Origin: Verrucomicrobiota bacterium JB024
GTDB taxonomy: Bacteria; Verrucomicrobiota; Verrucomicrobiia; Opitutales; Cerasicoccaceae
DNA: 64,000 nt
Direction: 5' to 3'
Assembly: GCA_030673825.1 (NCBI GenBank)
Contig: JAUTCS010000069.1
Location: forward strand, 1-64,000
The notes under the pieces were generated by a model, which saw nothing but the letters and a program-made list of their open reading frames with translations, was not told the origin of the DNA and did no database searches. Positions 15,865 to 25,273 of this stretch are shown one piece after another. A program made the position numbers and the translations under genes. Position 1 is the first letter of the stretch. Every line of letters starts with the position of its first letter.

Positions 15865-16617
15865 ATGAAGACCCATAAACACACTCTATACATTTGTTTG
15901 TCCCTGCTCGCTGTTTTACTCTCACAGGCTGCGTATTCGCAGACCGTGGTTGTCAATTCCGGTTGGTCGGGGCGTTTGAACGACAGCGACCTAGACGGAG
16001 TCCCCAGCGGCGGCGTCTACGATACCGGGGCCACTTTTTTGAACGGACTTCTGGGCACCAACTACGGTAAGGCTGACGCCAAGTTCGATACGATCAATGC
16101 GACCGGGCTCGATAGTTTTGATTTCGGGTCGGCCGAAATCTCTTTCTATCTCTACAACAAGCAAAACGTCGGGGATACCTCACTGCTGCAAACGGTTAAC
16201 GTGATCCTGTACACCTCCACCGTGACGGACGGGGCCTCCATGGCTGACTGGTCCCCCTCCTACAGCTCGGCCACGACGGATATCGCCACATTCACCGCGG
16301 TGCTGACGCCATCCTCGGCCACGGGGCAGTTTTACACGATCTCTGGCGCGGAGCTCAACGCGGCAATTGCTTCGGTCTTCTCCGAAATCACCACGACTCA
16401 GCAGCTCGGGATCCGCTTCGAGTTTGAGAACTATCCGACTTCGACCGACGGCAATAACCACTTCTACTCGATTCAAGGCTTTTCCACCACGACTGAGGCC
16501 CGGCGCCCCACGATCACCTTCACGGCTATCCCTGAGCCCTCGACGCTTGGTTTCGGCTTTGGCGCGGTCGGGCTATTCGTAGTGTGCGTAGCGGGCCGAT
16601 ACCTCCGCCGCAAGTGA
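15865..16617 (+). CDS. PEP-CTERM sorting domain-containing secreted protein
   Basis: 250 residues from MKTHKHTLYICLSLLAVLLS, with a signal peptide cut near AAYSQ. The body (VVVNSGWSGRLNDSDLDG onward) is a beta-rich domain with no named relative that I recognise. The C-terminus AIPEPSTLGFGFGAVGLFVV followed by RYLRRK is a canonical PEP-CTERM signal. A strong terminator follows at 16705. The upstream region has two class 2 operator candidates, which links its expression to LacI regulator 2 and the GH4/sulfatase operon about 5 kb away. A longer start at 15817 would bury the signal peptide. Confidence 0.88.
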   Translation: MKTHKHTLYICLSLLAVLLSQAAYSQTVVVNSGWSGRLNDSDLDGVPSGGVYDTGATFLNGLLGTNYGKADAKFDTINATGLDSFDFGSAEISFYLYNKQNVGDTSLLQTVNVILYTSTVTDGASMADWSPSYSSATTDIATFTAVLTPSSATGQFYTISGAELNAAIASVFSEITTTQQLGIRFEFENYPTSTDGNNHFYSIQGFSTTTEARRPTITFTAIPEPSTLGFGFGAVGLFVVCVAGRYLRRK

Positions 16618-16704
16618 CTGGGGCTTGTCTCTGCCATAACGCCTGGCTGACGTAGCGGCGTTCTCTGTCGACACGCACGGTTTCAGACAAAACTACTGCT
16701 TTGC

Positions 16705-16738
16705 ATCTCCCCGTCTACTGGCGGGGAGATTTTTTTTG
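16705..16738 (+). terminator. Intrinsic terminator after PEP-CTERM gene
   Basis: ATCTCCCCG (16705-16713) pairs perfectly with CGGGGAGAT (16722-16730), and a run of eight T follows. Confidence 0.93.
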
Positions 16739-16975
16739 TGTGTACCGGAGAGCAGCTCTCCCCGCCTCGTATCCATCAGAGTGAAGAGCAAGTTGCTCTC
16801 TTCTCTGGGCGTGAGGTTCATTGTGCGGACAGAGACAACGCTGCTCTTAGCCAGCATGAGGGAGCGCATGGAAATTTATCCTCTTCTCACGGGATTGTCG
16901 GATCAGCAGAAGGTTGAGGCTTTCGTCTGTGCAAGCGCACGGATGCACGTTCATGCGCAGGTGCGTGTTGTTTAC

Positions 16976-17022
16976 AAAAACACGCCCTGCGGCCCCTTTG
17001 TGGGTGGGGCGCGCAGGGCGTG
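16976..17022 (-). terminator. Intrinsic terminator after GH5-like gene
   Basis: A long GC-rich hairpin (16981-16996 with 17006-17022, one bulged base) is followed on the minus strand by TTTTTG, matching the A-run at 16976-16980. It lies 64 bases past the stop of the GH5-like gene. Confidence 0.85.
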
Positions 17023-17085
17023 GAGAGTTTTGCCGTGGCAGATCCTGTCGGATCAGAGAGGCGGTTGTTTGTTTTTCCGGTTGGG

Positions 17086-19383
17086 CTACTTCGTTTCCTT
17101 GCGGACGATCTCGATGTACGTCGAGGGTCCACCGGTGAGTTTGCTCATGTCCACCTTGAGGATTAGAGCGCTCTTGCCGCTTTCGATTTTGACCGGGTCG
17201 GCACGGGTTCCATTTTGGTGAAGCGTCCAGGCTTCATACTGGTTGGGACTGGTCCCGGGCATCGTCATTTGAAAGCGAGCGGCTCGGACAATGACGGGCA
17301 GTTTTCCGAAATCGAGCACCTTGAGCCAGTTGTTGGGCGTCGTCTCAAACCGCATGTCCGTGTTGTGCGCATCGGTCGCGACAATGAGCAGGATGTGGGC
17401 GCTTGTTTTCAGCGGGGCTCCGTCCAGGGACGAGGCGAGCAGGGCAACCGGGCACCCTTGGTTGACGAAGGCCATGTCGTCGAGCCGGGCGGTTGCTTTC
17501 TCATCGAGAGCGGCTCCCTGGCTCAGGGGCGTATTCACGGAAAAGTATCGCTGCGTCCGGCTCAGCAGGAGCTCACCGGTGTCACTCTCGAAGATGCCCG
17601 CCGCCGGGTCGGACTGATTATCGGCGGGCAGCACGCCCTTGTCCTTGAGGTCTCGCAAGACGGCGGCGGTGACCTGGTTGTCCGGCACGTCCACGGCCTC
17701 TTCGGAGCCGATGGTAGTGGTGACCGTCGCGCCTTTGGTTGGTTTCAGCACGACCGCGGGCTGGACATCCGGTTCTGGGGTGGCGGTTCCCTGTCCGCGG
17801 ATGGTGTTGCCGAACCGGCTGACGAGGGCGAGGCGGGTCAGCTCCGAGGAGAGCGCGTCTCCCAGAAGGGGAGAGGAGCGGATGTCCTCCGGCGTGCCCA
17901 GGTCAATCTCCACGGGGTTATCCGAGGGGCGAACGTCTCCGCGGGCGTACAGTAGCGCCGCCATGCGCTCGGCGGCGCGCAGCGGCGGGTCCCGGTAAAC
18001 GCGGAAGAAGCGGATCGGTGCGTCCATTTCCAGACCGACGGGGAAGGCATGCTGCGCGATCATCTGCCAGCCCTGGAGCGAGGCGTAGGCGGGGATGATC
18101 AGGCCGGTCTCGTGCCGCCATTGGTTGTAGAAGGGCGAGCCCCACTCGGTGACGATGAACGGCTTTTCCAGAGAGCGGCGACCGGAGAGAATGCAGACCA
18201 TCGCGGCACCCATCTCGATCAGGCTGCGGTTGTGCATGGAGGCCCCGGCACCAAAGCCGTGCGGGTGGTCGTGGTAGCTGTGCGTATCAACCATCGAGAG
18301 CTCGTCCATCGTCGCCAACACCTGAAGGGAGCCGCCGGTATTGTAGTCGGTCACGGGCACGCGGATGCCGACCTCGTTGCGCAGGTAGTCCGCCTCCCAT
18401 GCGTAGGTGTCCTGCTCGGTGTCGATGAAGAAGTTGAGCAGGTCCGTATAGGCCGCTCCCGATTGCGCCGAGGGCCACTGTGCCTGCTCGAAGCTTGTCA
18501 GGTCGGGCTGTCCCCAGGCTTCGGCCAGCTGTTCCGGGCTGGCGTAGTTCCACTCCAGCCAAGCCCTGAACTCGGGCAGCAGCCCTTCGATGATAGCGTC
18601 GCGTTTTTTGCTGGAGGGACGCAGGAGAAAACTCAGCGTCGGCTCGTTGCGGGCTCCGACGAGGACGATCTGCGGGTCGTCCTTCAGCGCGAGCCCGGTG
18701 TACGGGTTGACGGTGTTGAAGAGCAGGCTGACGCCTTTTTCCCAGTGCTCGCGGGCCTGTGGATCGTAGTACGTGGTCGCCTTCATCTCCAGCCCGCGCT
18801 CGAAGCCCATCGTGCTCTCGGTGGCGTGAAACATGACGGACGAGCTCGTCGCATCCATTGCGACGTACACGCCCTCGCGCTTCAGGTTGGCCATCAGGCG
18901 CAGCAGGATGTCCAGCCGCTCGGGGTTGAACTTAAGATCCCCGGGCGCCTGGTTCATCAGATACAGGTCGGTCCAGTGCAGGCGCACGCAGTTGTACCCG
19001 GCCCTTGCGATCTGCCGGGCGAGCTCATCGAGCTGCTCGGGCGTGTGGTAGGAAAAATCGATCAGGGGAAGGGCGGCACAGAAAAGCCGCAGCGGCTCAT
19101 CCGGGCGCTCCTCGAACACCAGCTCGCCGCGTGCGTTGATGGTGGCGAACCCGTACTGACCGGCTTCTCCTTTTTCGCGCAGGAAGGAGAAGTCCAGCGG
19201 CGTTCCGGCCTGGACGAGCAGATCTGACATATCGATGGGGAGCCAGACCTCCGGCTCCGGTTCGGTGATGGCGGGGCGCGGTGCGCTGGTCAGACCGTGG
19301 GCCCCCAGCGTAGAACTCAGCAGCAGTGCCGAGAAGGTTCGGCAGAGGAGGGTACGGGACTTGGTCGGAAAACGAAACAACAT
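17086..19383 (-). CDS. Secreted GH5-like (clan GH-A) glycoside hydrolase
   Basis: 765 residues with an N-terminal signal peptide (FSALLLSSTLGAHG). A TIM-barrel catalytic domain runs from ~60 to ~480. It shows early barrel motifs (ARQIARAGYNCVRLHW), the acid/base candidate Glu247 in GARNEP and the nucleophile candidate Glu413 in VTEWGSP, the arrangement of clan GH-A retaining hydrolases such as GH5. A His-rich SYHDHPHGFG segment lies between them. The C-terminal third is a beta-sandwich or Ig-like region, possibly substrate-binding. No specific GH5 subfamily can be read. It is monocistronic, with its own terminator, and tail-to-tail with the PEP-CTERM gene. Upstream, 88 bases separate it from the co-directional LacI regulator 2. 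Confidence 0.7.
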   Translation of the reverse strand: MLFRFPTKSRTLLCRTFSALLLSSTLGAHGLTSAPRPAITEPEPEVWLPIDMSDLLVQAGTPLDFSFLREKGEAGQYGFATINARGELVFEERPDEPLRLFCAALPLIDFSYHTPEQLDELARQIARAGYNCVRLHWTDLYLMNQAPGDLKFNPERLDILLRLMANLKREGVYVAMDATSSSVMFHATESTMGFERGLEMKATTYYDPQAREHWEKGVSLLFNTVNPYTGLALKDDPQIVLVGARNEPTLSFLLRPSSKKRDAIIEGLLPEFRAWLEWNYASPEQLAEAWGQPDLTSFEQAQWPSAQSGAAYTDLLNFFIDTEQDTYAWEADYLRNEVGIRVPVTDYNTGGSLQVLATMDELSMVDTHSYHDHPHGFGAGASMHNRSLIEMGAAMVCILSGRRSLEKPFIVTEWGSPFYNQWRHETGLIIPAYASLQGWQMIAQHAFPVGLEMDAPIRFFRVYRDPPLRAAERMAALLYARGDVRPSDNPVEIDLGTPEDIRSSPLLGDALSSELTRLALVSRFGNTIRGQGTATPEPDVQPAVVLKPTKGATVTTTIGSEEAVDVPDNQVTAAVLRDLKDKGVLPADNQSDPAAGIFESDTGELLLSRTQRYFSVNTPLSQGAALDEKATARLDDMAFVNQGCPVALLASSLDGAPLKTSAHILLIVATDAHNTDMRFETTPNNWLKVLDFGKLPVIVRAARFQMTMPGTSPNQYEAWTLHQNGTRADPVKIESGKSALILKVDMSKLTGGPSTYIEIVRKETK

Positions 19384-19471
19384 GCAGACTTTATGCCGGT
19401 TGGTCGGGGGCTACGGCAATCGGCGGTTTACTTAAACATGAAAGTGAAATAGCCGCCTGCTGACCGCTGCC

Positions 19472-20497
19472 TTACTGGCGGGGAGGGCAGGAGGGGCCGT
19501 CGCACCAGGAGCCGTTCAGGAGCGTGCGCAGGGGGTAGGCGGGCAGGCCGAGTTCGTTCTGGTTGATCTGGCCGACGAGCCGCTCGACAGCGGTCTCCCC
19601 GAGGATCTCGGAGCGGTGATCGACACCGGCGATTTGCGGGAGCACGGGCGGGCGCGAGATCAGCGCCAGGGCGATATCCTGCGGGACGCGTACCGAGGCA
19701 TCTTCCAGCAGATGGTTGATCCGGTTAAAGGGTGACAGCAGCACGTCCGGTTTTTTCCGGTCGATCCAGGCCAGGACCTTGTCCATCTGTCCGGGCTCGG
19801 TGATGTGCTTGATCAGGCTGAGCACGAGCGGCTTGAGCCCGTGCAGGCTCGCCTCGATCGTATAACCGGCGGTGGTCAGGTGTTCGGTGCGCTCCTCGTA
19901 GTCGCGGGAGGAGAGCAGCCCGATCTTGCGGTAGCCGAGGGCGTGCAGCTTCTCGACGGCCAGCCGGGCGATCTGGTACTGGTTGTTGGTGACCAGGTGA
20001 AAAAGCGGCTCATGCGAGTAGCCGAAGGCGATCGCGGAAAAATGCTTCCACGGCAGGTTCAGCCAGGTGTGGGCCTTGGGCATGGACGGCAGTAGCAGCC
20101 CTTGGATGCGGCGGGCCCTCAGGATGGAGCTGAAGCGCCGCTCGGTCATGCCCTTTTCATAGAGCCAGAAATCTTCGAGCTGATAGCCCATCTGCTGCGC
20201 CTTGCGCTGGGCCCCCTTCAGATGCAGGCCGTACATGGTGCGCGTGTACTCGCGGTCCTCCCACGCGTTGATCCAGGCGAGCGTGGCCTGGTAGCGTGGC
20301 TGGTGGCTGGTGTAGCGATGATAGATGAGCGAGGTCAGCGCGGGGTCCGGGCGATAGCCGAGCTGCTTGGCCGTGGCACGGACGCGTTCCTTCGTCGCCT
20401 CGGAGATGGAGGGATGATTGCGCAGCGCGAGAGATACGGTGACGTGGGAGACGCCCACGACTTTTGCAATGTCGGTGAGGGTAACGCGCCTTTTCAT
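19472..20497 (-). CDS. LacI family transcriptional regulator 2
   Basis: 341 residues beginning MKRRVTLTDIAKVVGVSHVT, a textbook LacI helix-turn-helix, with hinge YRPDPALTSLIYHRYTSHQP. The effector domain has VEKLHALGYRKIGLLSSRDYE and the hydrophobic-repeat pattern of sugar-binding LacI regulators, but lacks the common VDND-type loop (it reads VTNNQYQIARLAVEKL). The ATG lies inside the palindrome at 20496-20511, which points to autoregulation. It diverges from the GH4 gene by 202 bases. Copies of the same operator type lie before a PEP-CTERM/prepilin-like pair 5 kb away. Probable role: sugar-responsive control of module 2. Confidence 0.93.
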   Translation of the reverse strand: MKRRVTLTDIAKVVGVSHVTVSLALRNHPSISEATKERVRATAKQLGYRPDPALTSLIYHRYTSHQPRYQATLAWINAWEDREYTRTMYGLHLKGAQRKAQQMGYQLEDFWLYEKGMTERRFSSILRARRIQGLLLPSMPKAHTWLNLPWKHFSAIAFGYSHEPLFHLVTNNQYQIARLAVEKLHALGYRKIGLLSSRDYEERTEHLTTAGYTIEASLHGLKPLVLSLIKHITEPGQMDKVLAWIDRKKPDVLLSPFNRINHLLEDASVRVPQDIALALISRPPVLPQIAGVDHRSEILGETAVERLVGQINQNELGLPAYPLRTLLNGSWCDGPSCPPRQ

Positions 20498-20511
20498 TTA
20501 CAAGTGTAAAT
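20496..20511. promoter_or_regulatory. Class 2 operator overlapping the LacI 2 start codon
   Basis: ATTTACAAGTGTAAAT: seven of eight dyad pairs match (only the central AG breaks symmetry). It covers the first bases of the lacI 2 start region, so binding would block its own expression. Confidence 0.65.
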
Positions 20512-20612
20512 CGACGATGGCCTGCCGAATGTCAAGTGAAGGATACCCGATGTCCGGGGGGAGAATTCCTTTAACTGTGATGTATTGCGGGCAATCCGCG
20601 CCCTCATAATAC

Positions 20613-20625
20613 TTACATGTGAAAG
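20613..20625. promoter_or_regulatory. Class 2 operator candidate in GH4 promoter
   Basis: TTACATGTGAAAG, an exact copy of 15786-15798, lies 75 bases upstream of the chosen GH4 start. Confidence 0.6.
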
Positions 20626-20699
20626 CTTTGGCCGCGTTGTCGGAGTCTGGGGCCTGTGAGAGATTTATCCCATCAATAAAATTCAAGGACGGGATACTG

Positions 20700-22289
20700 A
20701 TGGTCAATGACAACCAAACGCACACGAAGAGCCTTTCCGGTCGTGACACGCGGACAAAGAGAAACGGGCGCAACCACGCGGACTCACTCTCTGTGAACGG
20801 CAACGGACGGGCGCACGAAAAGCCGCTTGATGACCGCGAAAGGGGGCACGCCGCCCATACGCAGGATGCCGCTTCCGCCGGGTTGCCGGGCGTGTTTTCC
20901 CGTCCGATCAAACTGACTTTCCTCGGGGCGGGAAGTTCCTTCGCTCCGCGCCTGATCAACGACCTGATGCGTATCCCCGGCAACAAGGGCGGCACCGTCG
21001 CCCTCGTGGATGTGGATACCGAGCGGCTGCGCACGATGCACGAGCTGATCCGTAAGCTCGCCGCCCGTCTCGGGGCCAAGGACTGGAAAATCGTGGCCTC
21101 CCCCCAGCGCAAGAAAGTGCTGCGCGGCACCGATTACCTGATCAGCTGCATCGAGGTTAGCGGCCTGTCCTGCGTGCGCATCGACAACGATATTCCGGCC
21201 CGCTATGGGATCGACCAGTGCATTGGCGACACCATCGGGCCGGGCGGACTTTTCAAGGGGCTGCGCACGATCCCGGAGTGGCTGGCGGTGCTCAAGGATG
21301 CCGAGCGCTACTGCCCGGAGGCGATCGTGCTCAACTACACCAACCCGATGAACATGCTGTGCCTCGCTGCCGGCCGCACGAGCTCGATGCAGGTGGTGGG
21401 CTTGTGCCACTCCGTCCAGGGCACAAGCAAAGTGCTGGCCCAGCGCGCCGGGGTGCCCTATGAGGAGATGGAGTGGGAATGCGCCGGGATCAACCACCTG
21501 GCCTGGTTCACCAAGCTGCGGCATCAGGGCAAGGACCTGTACCCGCTGCTCAAGCGCAAGGCCCGTGGGGATATCAGCCGCGCGCTGCGGGAAGCCGCCC
21601 GGGGCCGTGAGGCCAAAGACGTCACCAACTGGGTGCCGCCGGTCGAGCGCGAGGACCTCATCCGCAAGGACATGATGCTGCACTTCGGTGCATTCATTAC
21701 CGAGTCCAGCGGCCACCTGTCCGAGTACCTGCCGTACTACCGTAAGAACTCCGAGATCCTCAAGCTGTACGCCCGCGAGGGCTACGACGGCACCTCGTCC
21801 TTTTACGCCGATAACTGGCCGCAGTGGCGCCAGAAAGCCGATGACAGCCGCATGGCCATGCTCAGCGGCGAGGAGTCCATCGACTGGGAACGCAGTTGGG
21901 AGTATGCGACGTGGATCATCGAGGCCCGTGAAAAGAATGTGCCCTTCTGCATCCATGGCAACGTGATGAACAGCAGGGCCGGGGGCGATACGCTCATCTC
22001 GAACCTGCCGGCGAACGGCTGTGTAGAGGTGGCCTGCATGGTGGACCGTAACGGTGTCCAGCCGGTGCGCTACGGCGCGCTGCCGCCGCAGATGGCCGCC
22101 CTGTGCACGAGCAACATGTCGATGTTCGACCTCGGGGCACAGGCCGCCATCGAAAAGAGCGTGGACCTGGCCATCTATGCGCTGTTGCTTGATCCGTTGA
22201 CCGCCGCCGTCTGCAACCCGGCTGCGATCAAGAAGATGACGGTCGAGATGTTCAAGGCGCAGGAGGAGTACCTGAAGGGCTACCGTTGA
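20700..22289 (+). CDS. GH4 family NAD-dependent glycosidase (alpha-galactosidase/alpha-glucosidase type)
   Basis: 529 residues, no signal peptide. After a ~65-residue polar extension comes the NAD-binding fold IKLTFLGAGSSFAPRLINDL (~69-88) and GTVALVDVDTERL. GH4 landmarks are NYTNPMNML, GLCHSVQGT (metal-ligand Cys near 235, with His) and GINHLAWF. GH4 enzymes use NAD+ and a divalent metal and act by redox elimination in the cytoplasm. The CHSVQGT motif is typical of the MelA-like alpha-galactosidase/alpha-glucosidase branch. The N-terminal extension is longer than usual and low in hydrophobic residues, so the true start may be further downstream; a GTG start at 20619 overlaps an operator and is unlikely. 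A sulfatase gene follows 125 bases later on the same strand. Confidence 0.85.
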   Translation: MVNDNQTHTKSLSGRDTRTKRNGRNHADSLSVNGNGRAHEKPLDDRERGHAAHTQDAASAGLPGVFSRPIKLTFLGAGSSFAPRLINDLMRIPGNKGGTVALVDVDTERLRTMHELIRKLAARLGAKDWKIVASPQRKKVLRGTDYLISCIEVSGLSCVRIDNDIPARYGIDQCIGDTIGPGGLFKGLRTIPEWLAVLKDAERYCPEAIVLNYTNPMNMLCLAAGRTSSMQVVGLCHSVQGTSKVLAQRAGVPYEEMEWECAGINHLAWFTKLRHQGKDLYPLLKRKARGDISRALREAARGREAKDVTNWVPPVEREDLIRKDMMLHFGAFITESSGHLSEYLPYYRKNSEILKLYAREGYDGTSSFYADNWPQWRQKADDSRMAMLSGEESIDWERSWEYATWIIEAREKNVPFCIHGNVMNSRAGGDTLISNLPANGCVEVACMVDRNGVQPVRYGALPPQMAALCTSNMSMFDLGAQAAIEKSVDLAIYALLLDPLTAAVCNPAAIKKMTVEMFKAQEEYLKGYR

Positions 22290-22414
22290 TTGAGTATCGA
22301 GAGACGGTTTAGGTCTTGTTCCCGGGGAGCGTTCCTGTTTCCCTTGGGGGTCTGCTTGGGTTGCCAGGAGGTATGGTGAGTCTGTCTCCGGCTGGTGACC
22401 CTAACTCGTGATTC

Positions 22415-23845
22415 ATGCCTGCTATGACGACATCCAGCTCCGGCGATCAGCGCCCGAACATCCTCCTCATTTACACCGACCAGCAGCGCTGGAGTGCGCT
22501 GGGGGCCAACGGCAACCCGCACATCCGCACGCCTAATCTCGACCGCCTAGCCGCGCGCGGGACGAACTTCGACCACTGCTTTGTGCAGAACCCGGTGTGC
22601 ATGCCCAGCCGGATCAGCCTGTTTTCCGGGCGCTATCCCTCGTCGCTGGGCATCACGCATATGGGAGTGCCGGTGCCGGAGACGCTCCCGATCCTGCCGA
22701 AGATGCTCAAGCCCTACGGCTACCGCACGGCGAACTTCGGCAAGCTGCACTTTCTCCCGCACGCCAACCGCGATCACCGCGAAGCCCACCCGGATTACGG
22801 TTTCGACTGCCTGGAGGTCTCCGATGAGCCCGGTGTGTATGAGGACGCCTACCGCGCCTGGGTGCGGGCCAAGGCGCCCGACCAGCTCGACTGCCTCAGC
22901 GTCGGCCTGCCTCCGGCGCGGCATACGTGGCTGAAGATGATGGGCGCGAGCGACACGGTTAACCATCCCTCGGCGGAGGGCCGCGACGATTTCAAGGGCG
23001 CGGTGGTGTTCCCCGGGCGCGAGGATATCACGCACAGCGCCTTTGTCGGTGCGCGCACGGTCGATTATATCTCCCGGCAGCACGTGGACGGGGATCCGTT
23101 TTTCTGTGTGGCCAGTTTCTTTGCCCCGCACGCGCCCTGGTTCATCCCGCAGCGTTTTCTCGACGAGTACGATCCGCAGGAGCTGGGCTTCCCGGATTGC
23201 CCGGCGGAGGACGACATGAGCACCGAGCAGTCCCGCAACCGCCTGCTCTCGGCGCGTCAGGGCTACTACGCTGCCGTCACGGAGGTGGACCTCTATGTTG
23301 GGCAGATCCTCGAAGCGCTGGAGGCCAACGGCCTGGCCGAGCGTACGATCATCGTCTTTACCTCTGACCACGGAGAGTGGCTGGGCGAGTATGGCCGCTG
23401 GGGCAAGAGCTGCCCCGGTTCGGACGTGATCAGCCGCGTGCCCATGATCGTTTACGATCCGCGCCATCCCACCGGGCAAGCCTGTACCCGCATTGTCGAG
23501 TCCGTCGATCTGGTGCCGACGCTGCTTGATCTGGCGGCGATCCAGCCGATGAGCCGACTGCACGGGAGCAGCTTTGCCGCCGCCGTCCGTGGTCAGCCGT
23601 TCGAAGGTAAGGAGGCCGCCCTCATGGAGTTTAACGGCTGGAAAAATATCCGCACCGAGTCCCACCGCTACCTGCTCTACGAGGATGGCCGGGAGCAGCT
23701 CTGGGACCTGGAGGAAGACCCTTGCGAAAGCCGCGACGTGGCCGCCGATCCCGCCCGCCAGGAGGTTCTGGCGAAGCACCGCCTGCTCATGCTCCGACGC
23801 ATGCTGGAGATGGAGCGCCCGTTGCCGCGCAGCTGGCAGTACTGA
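22415..23845 (+). CDS. Formylglycine-dependent sulfatase (sulfatase 1), no signal peptide
   Basis: 476 residues. N-terminal RPNILLIYTDQQRWSALG holds the first metal-binding Asp pair. The activation motif C-M-P-S-R at Cys62 would be oxidised to formylglycine. GYRTANFGKLHF and FTSDHGEWLGEYG supply the remaining active-site Lys/His and Asp-His metal ligands. The C-terminus has the usual LWDLEEDPCESRDVA segment. It belongs to the S1-type alkaline-phosphatase superfamily; the sulfated sugar is unknown. The protein begins MPAMTTSSSGDQRPN, without a signal peptide, so it probably acts inside the cell, consistent with the GH4 gene upstream. It converges on a frameshifted gene. Confidence 0.9.
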   Translation: MPAMTTSSSGDQRPNILLIYTDQQRWSALGANGNPHIRTPNLDRLAARGTNFDHCFVQNPVCMPSRISLFSGRYPSSLGITHMGVPVPETLPILPKMLKPYGYRTANFGKLHFLPHANRDHREAHPDYGFDCLEVSDEPGVYEDAYRAWVRAKAPDQLDCLSVGLPPARHTWLKMMGASDTVNHPSAEGRDDFKGAVVFPGREDITHSAFVGARTVDYISRQHVDGDPFFCVASFFAPHAPWFIPQRFLDEYDPQELGFPDCPAEDDMSTEQSRNRLLSARQGYYAAVTEVDLYVGQILEALEANGLAERTIIVFTSDHGEWLGEYGRWGKSCPGSDVISRVPMIVYDPRHPTGQACTRIVESVDLVPTLLDLAAIQPMSRLHGSSFAAAVRGQPFEGKEAALMEFNGWKNIRTESHRYLLYEDGREQLWDLEEDPCESRDVAADPARQEVLAKHRLLMLRRMLEMERPLPRSWQY

Positions 23846-23896
23846 CCGCGTGCCGCCCGCCGGTACGGCTCTGGGGCGAAGATAAATTCACACCGC

Positions 23897-25254
23897 TTAT
23901 TCAGCGGGGGTGAGGGTGAATTCGTCAAAGTCCACCGTGACCTGGTCATTCCCTCCGATCACGAGCTGGAAGTATCTACCGGGATCGATCTGATCCACGG
24001 GACGCCAGGGTAGCGTCGTGCCCGCCAGCGAGGAGGTAAAGCTGGCGGCGGACTTTTGCCCGGTCACCTTAACGGCGGTATAGGTCTTGGTGGCAGGGTT
24101 AAAGGTGATCTCAAACGAAATGTAATCGCCCAGCTCGGAGTAGTCCGTGTAGTTGCCGAGGCTGACGGGCGTGTTGTTGCCCGTGGCAGTACCGGTCCAC
24201 AGTTGAAACTCCCCGTTGGTGAAGACGACCGTCGTCCAGTACCTCGATCCGCCGGGCCACGGCGTCGTAGGGGGCCAGCCCGTGACGGAACCGGTGGTCG
24301 CGGACGAGGTATTGGCGAAGGAGCATGGTTTCGCTGAACCCCGGGGGAACCTCGTTGATCCCGGCCATGTCCACGCGTCCGGTCTGGATCGTGGTGCCGT
24401 AAAGGGTGGATGAACGGTCGAATTTACCGTCGCCGCGGACATTCCAGTTGCGGGTGTCACTCGCCGAAGTGGTGTTGACAGATGAGTCCGGCCAACTGCC
24501 CTGCATGTCCGCATAATAGGTATCGGTCGGCCAGGCTCCGTAGTGGTTGCTATGGCCGTCGGGGGCGAGCTGCCCCGAGTAAGCGACCGGCGCATGCCCA
24601 ATGATCACGAGCGCCCAGTCGTCGCCGGGGTTTGCCTCGTAGTAATCTTTGATAACCGCTTTCATCGCCTCCCGTTCAGCGAGGCGACCGGCATAGTTGT
24701 TGGGATTGGTGGAGGAGGCGGGGTAAACCTCCCCGGGGGCCATCGTGGCGGTAAACCGTCCACCCGTCTGCGACAAGGTCGAGCTGGAGCTGTTCGAGTT
24801 CCGGAGCCAGAGCCGCCGCCTGGGTTTCATCGACATACAGGAGAACCTTTCCTCGCTGTTCGACGAGGGGCAGGTTATACCCGGCCACGATGGCACCACT
24901 GGCCGAGCCGTGATGGACGGAGTATTCGTAGGCGATCCCGGGCTGCGCGCCGGTGTCCGCCCAGGAGTGGGTGCCGCCCGGAAGCGTGATGGCCGTGCCC
25001 CAGTACGTTTCACCTTTTCTCATCCGCCATATCTGCGGGGAACTGGTGCTGTACGAAGCGGGAAGGGGCCACGCCAGGGTGACAAACGGCGGGGTGGCGC
25101 TGGTGGTGGCTGTGACTTGCAGCACCGTATTGGGCATGGTGGCCACGGCAGGCTGCGGCGACAGGCAGGCGAACAGGGCTGCCGCCATCAATGCGCCGTA
25201 CCGGGCGGGACGGTGGGGTGATGGCTGGGTGCAGGGATGGGGGATGAGGGACAT
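23897..25254 (-). pseudogene. Frameshifted secreted gingipain-like (C25-type) protein
   Basis: Three minus-strand reading frames join into one product. The first (from 25254) gives a signal peptide, a fibronectin-III-like domain and KVLLYVDETQ followed by DLVADGWTVYRHD. A second frame continues with YEANPGDDWALVIIGHAPV, DGHSNHYGAWPTDTYY and GRVDMAGINEVP up to LVRDHRFRHG. A third gives a beta-sandwich end (TTVVFTNGEFQLW to LTPAE). The first shift lies in the homopolymer CCCCGGGGG at 24731-24739; the second lies near 24225-24262. The IIGHAPVAYSG and GAWP segments recall C25 peptidase-fold proteins of Verrucomicrobia and Bacteroidota. The abrupt change to an unrelated C-terminal domain suggests an internal deletion as well. 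It starts 19 bases after GH10 on the same strand. Sequencing error could explain the first shift. Confidence 0.65.
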
Positions 25255-25273
25255 GGCGACGAGAGAAGGACGA

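Larger units (their letters stand above)
16618..17085. other. Convergent intergenic region holding two terminators
   Basis: 468 bases between convergent genes. Apart from the terminators at 16705 and 16976, a small perfect hairpin AGAGCA-AGT-TGCTCT sits at 16785-16799. An open frame runs through on the plus strand but crosses the opposing terminator and looks non-coding. Confidence 0.6.

Noticed and set aside
16736-17221. 161-residue open frame in the convergent region
   Set aside because: Runs from inside one terminator through the opposing terminator into another gene; no coding character.
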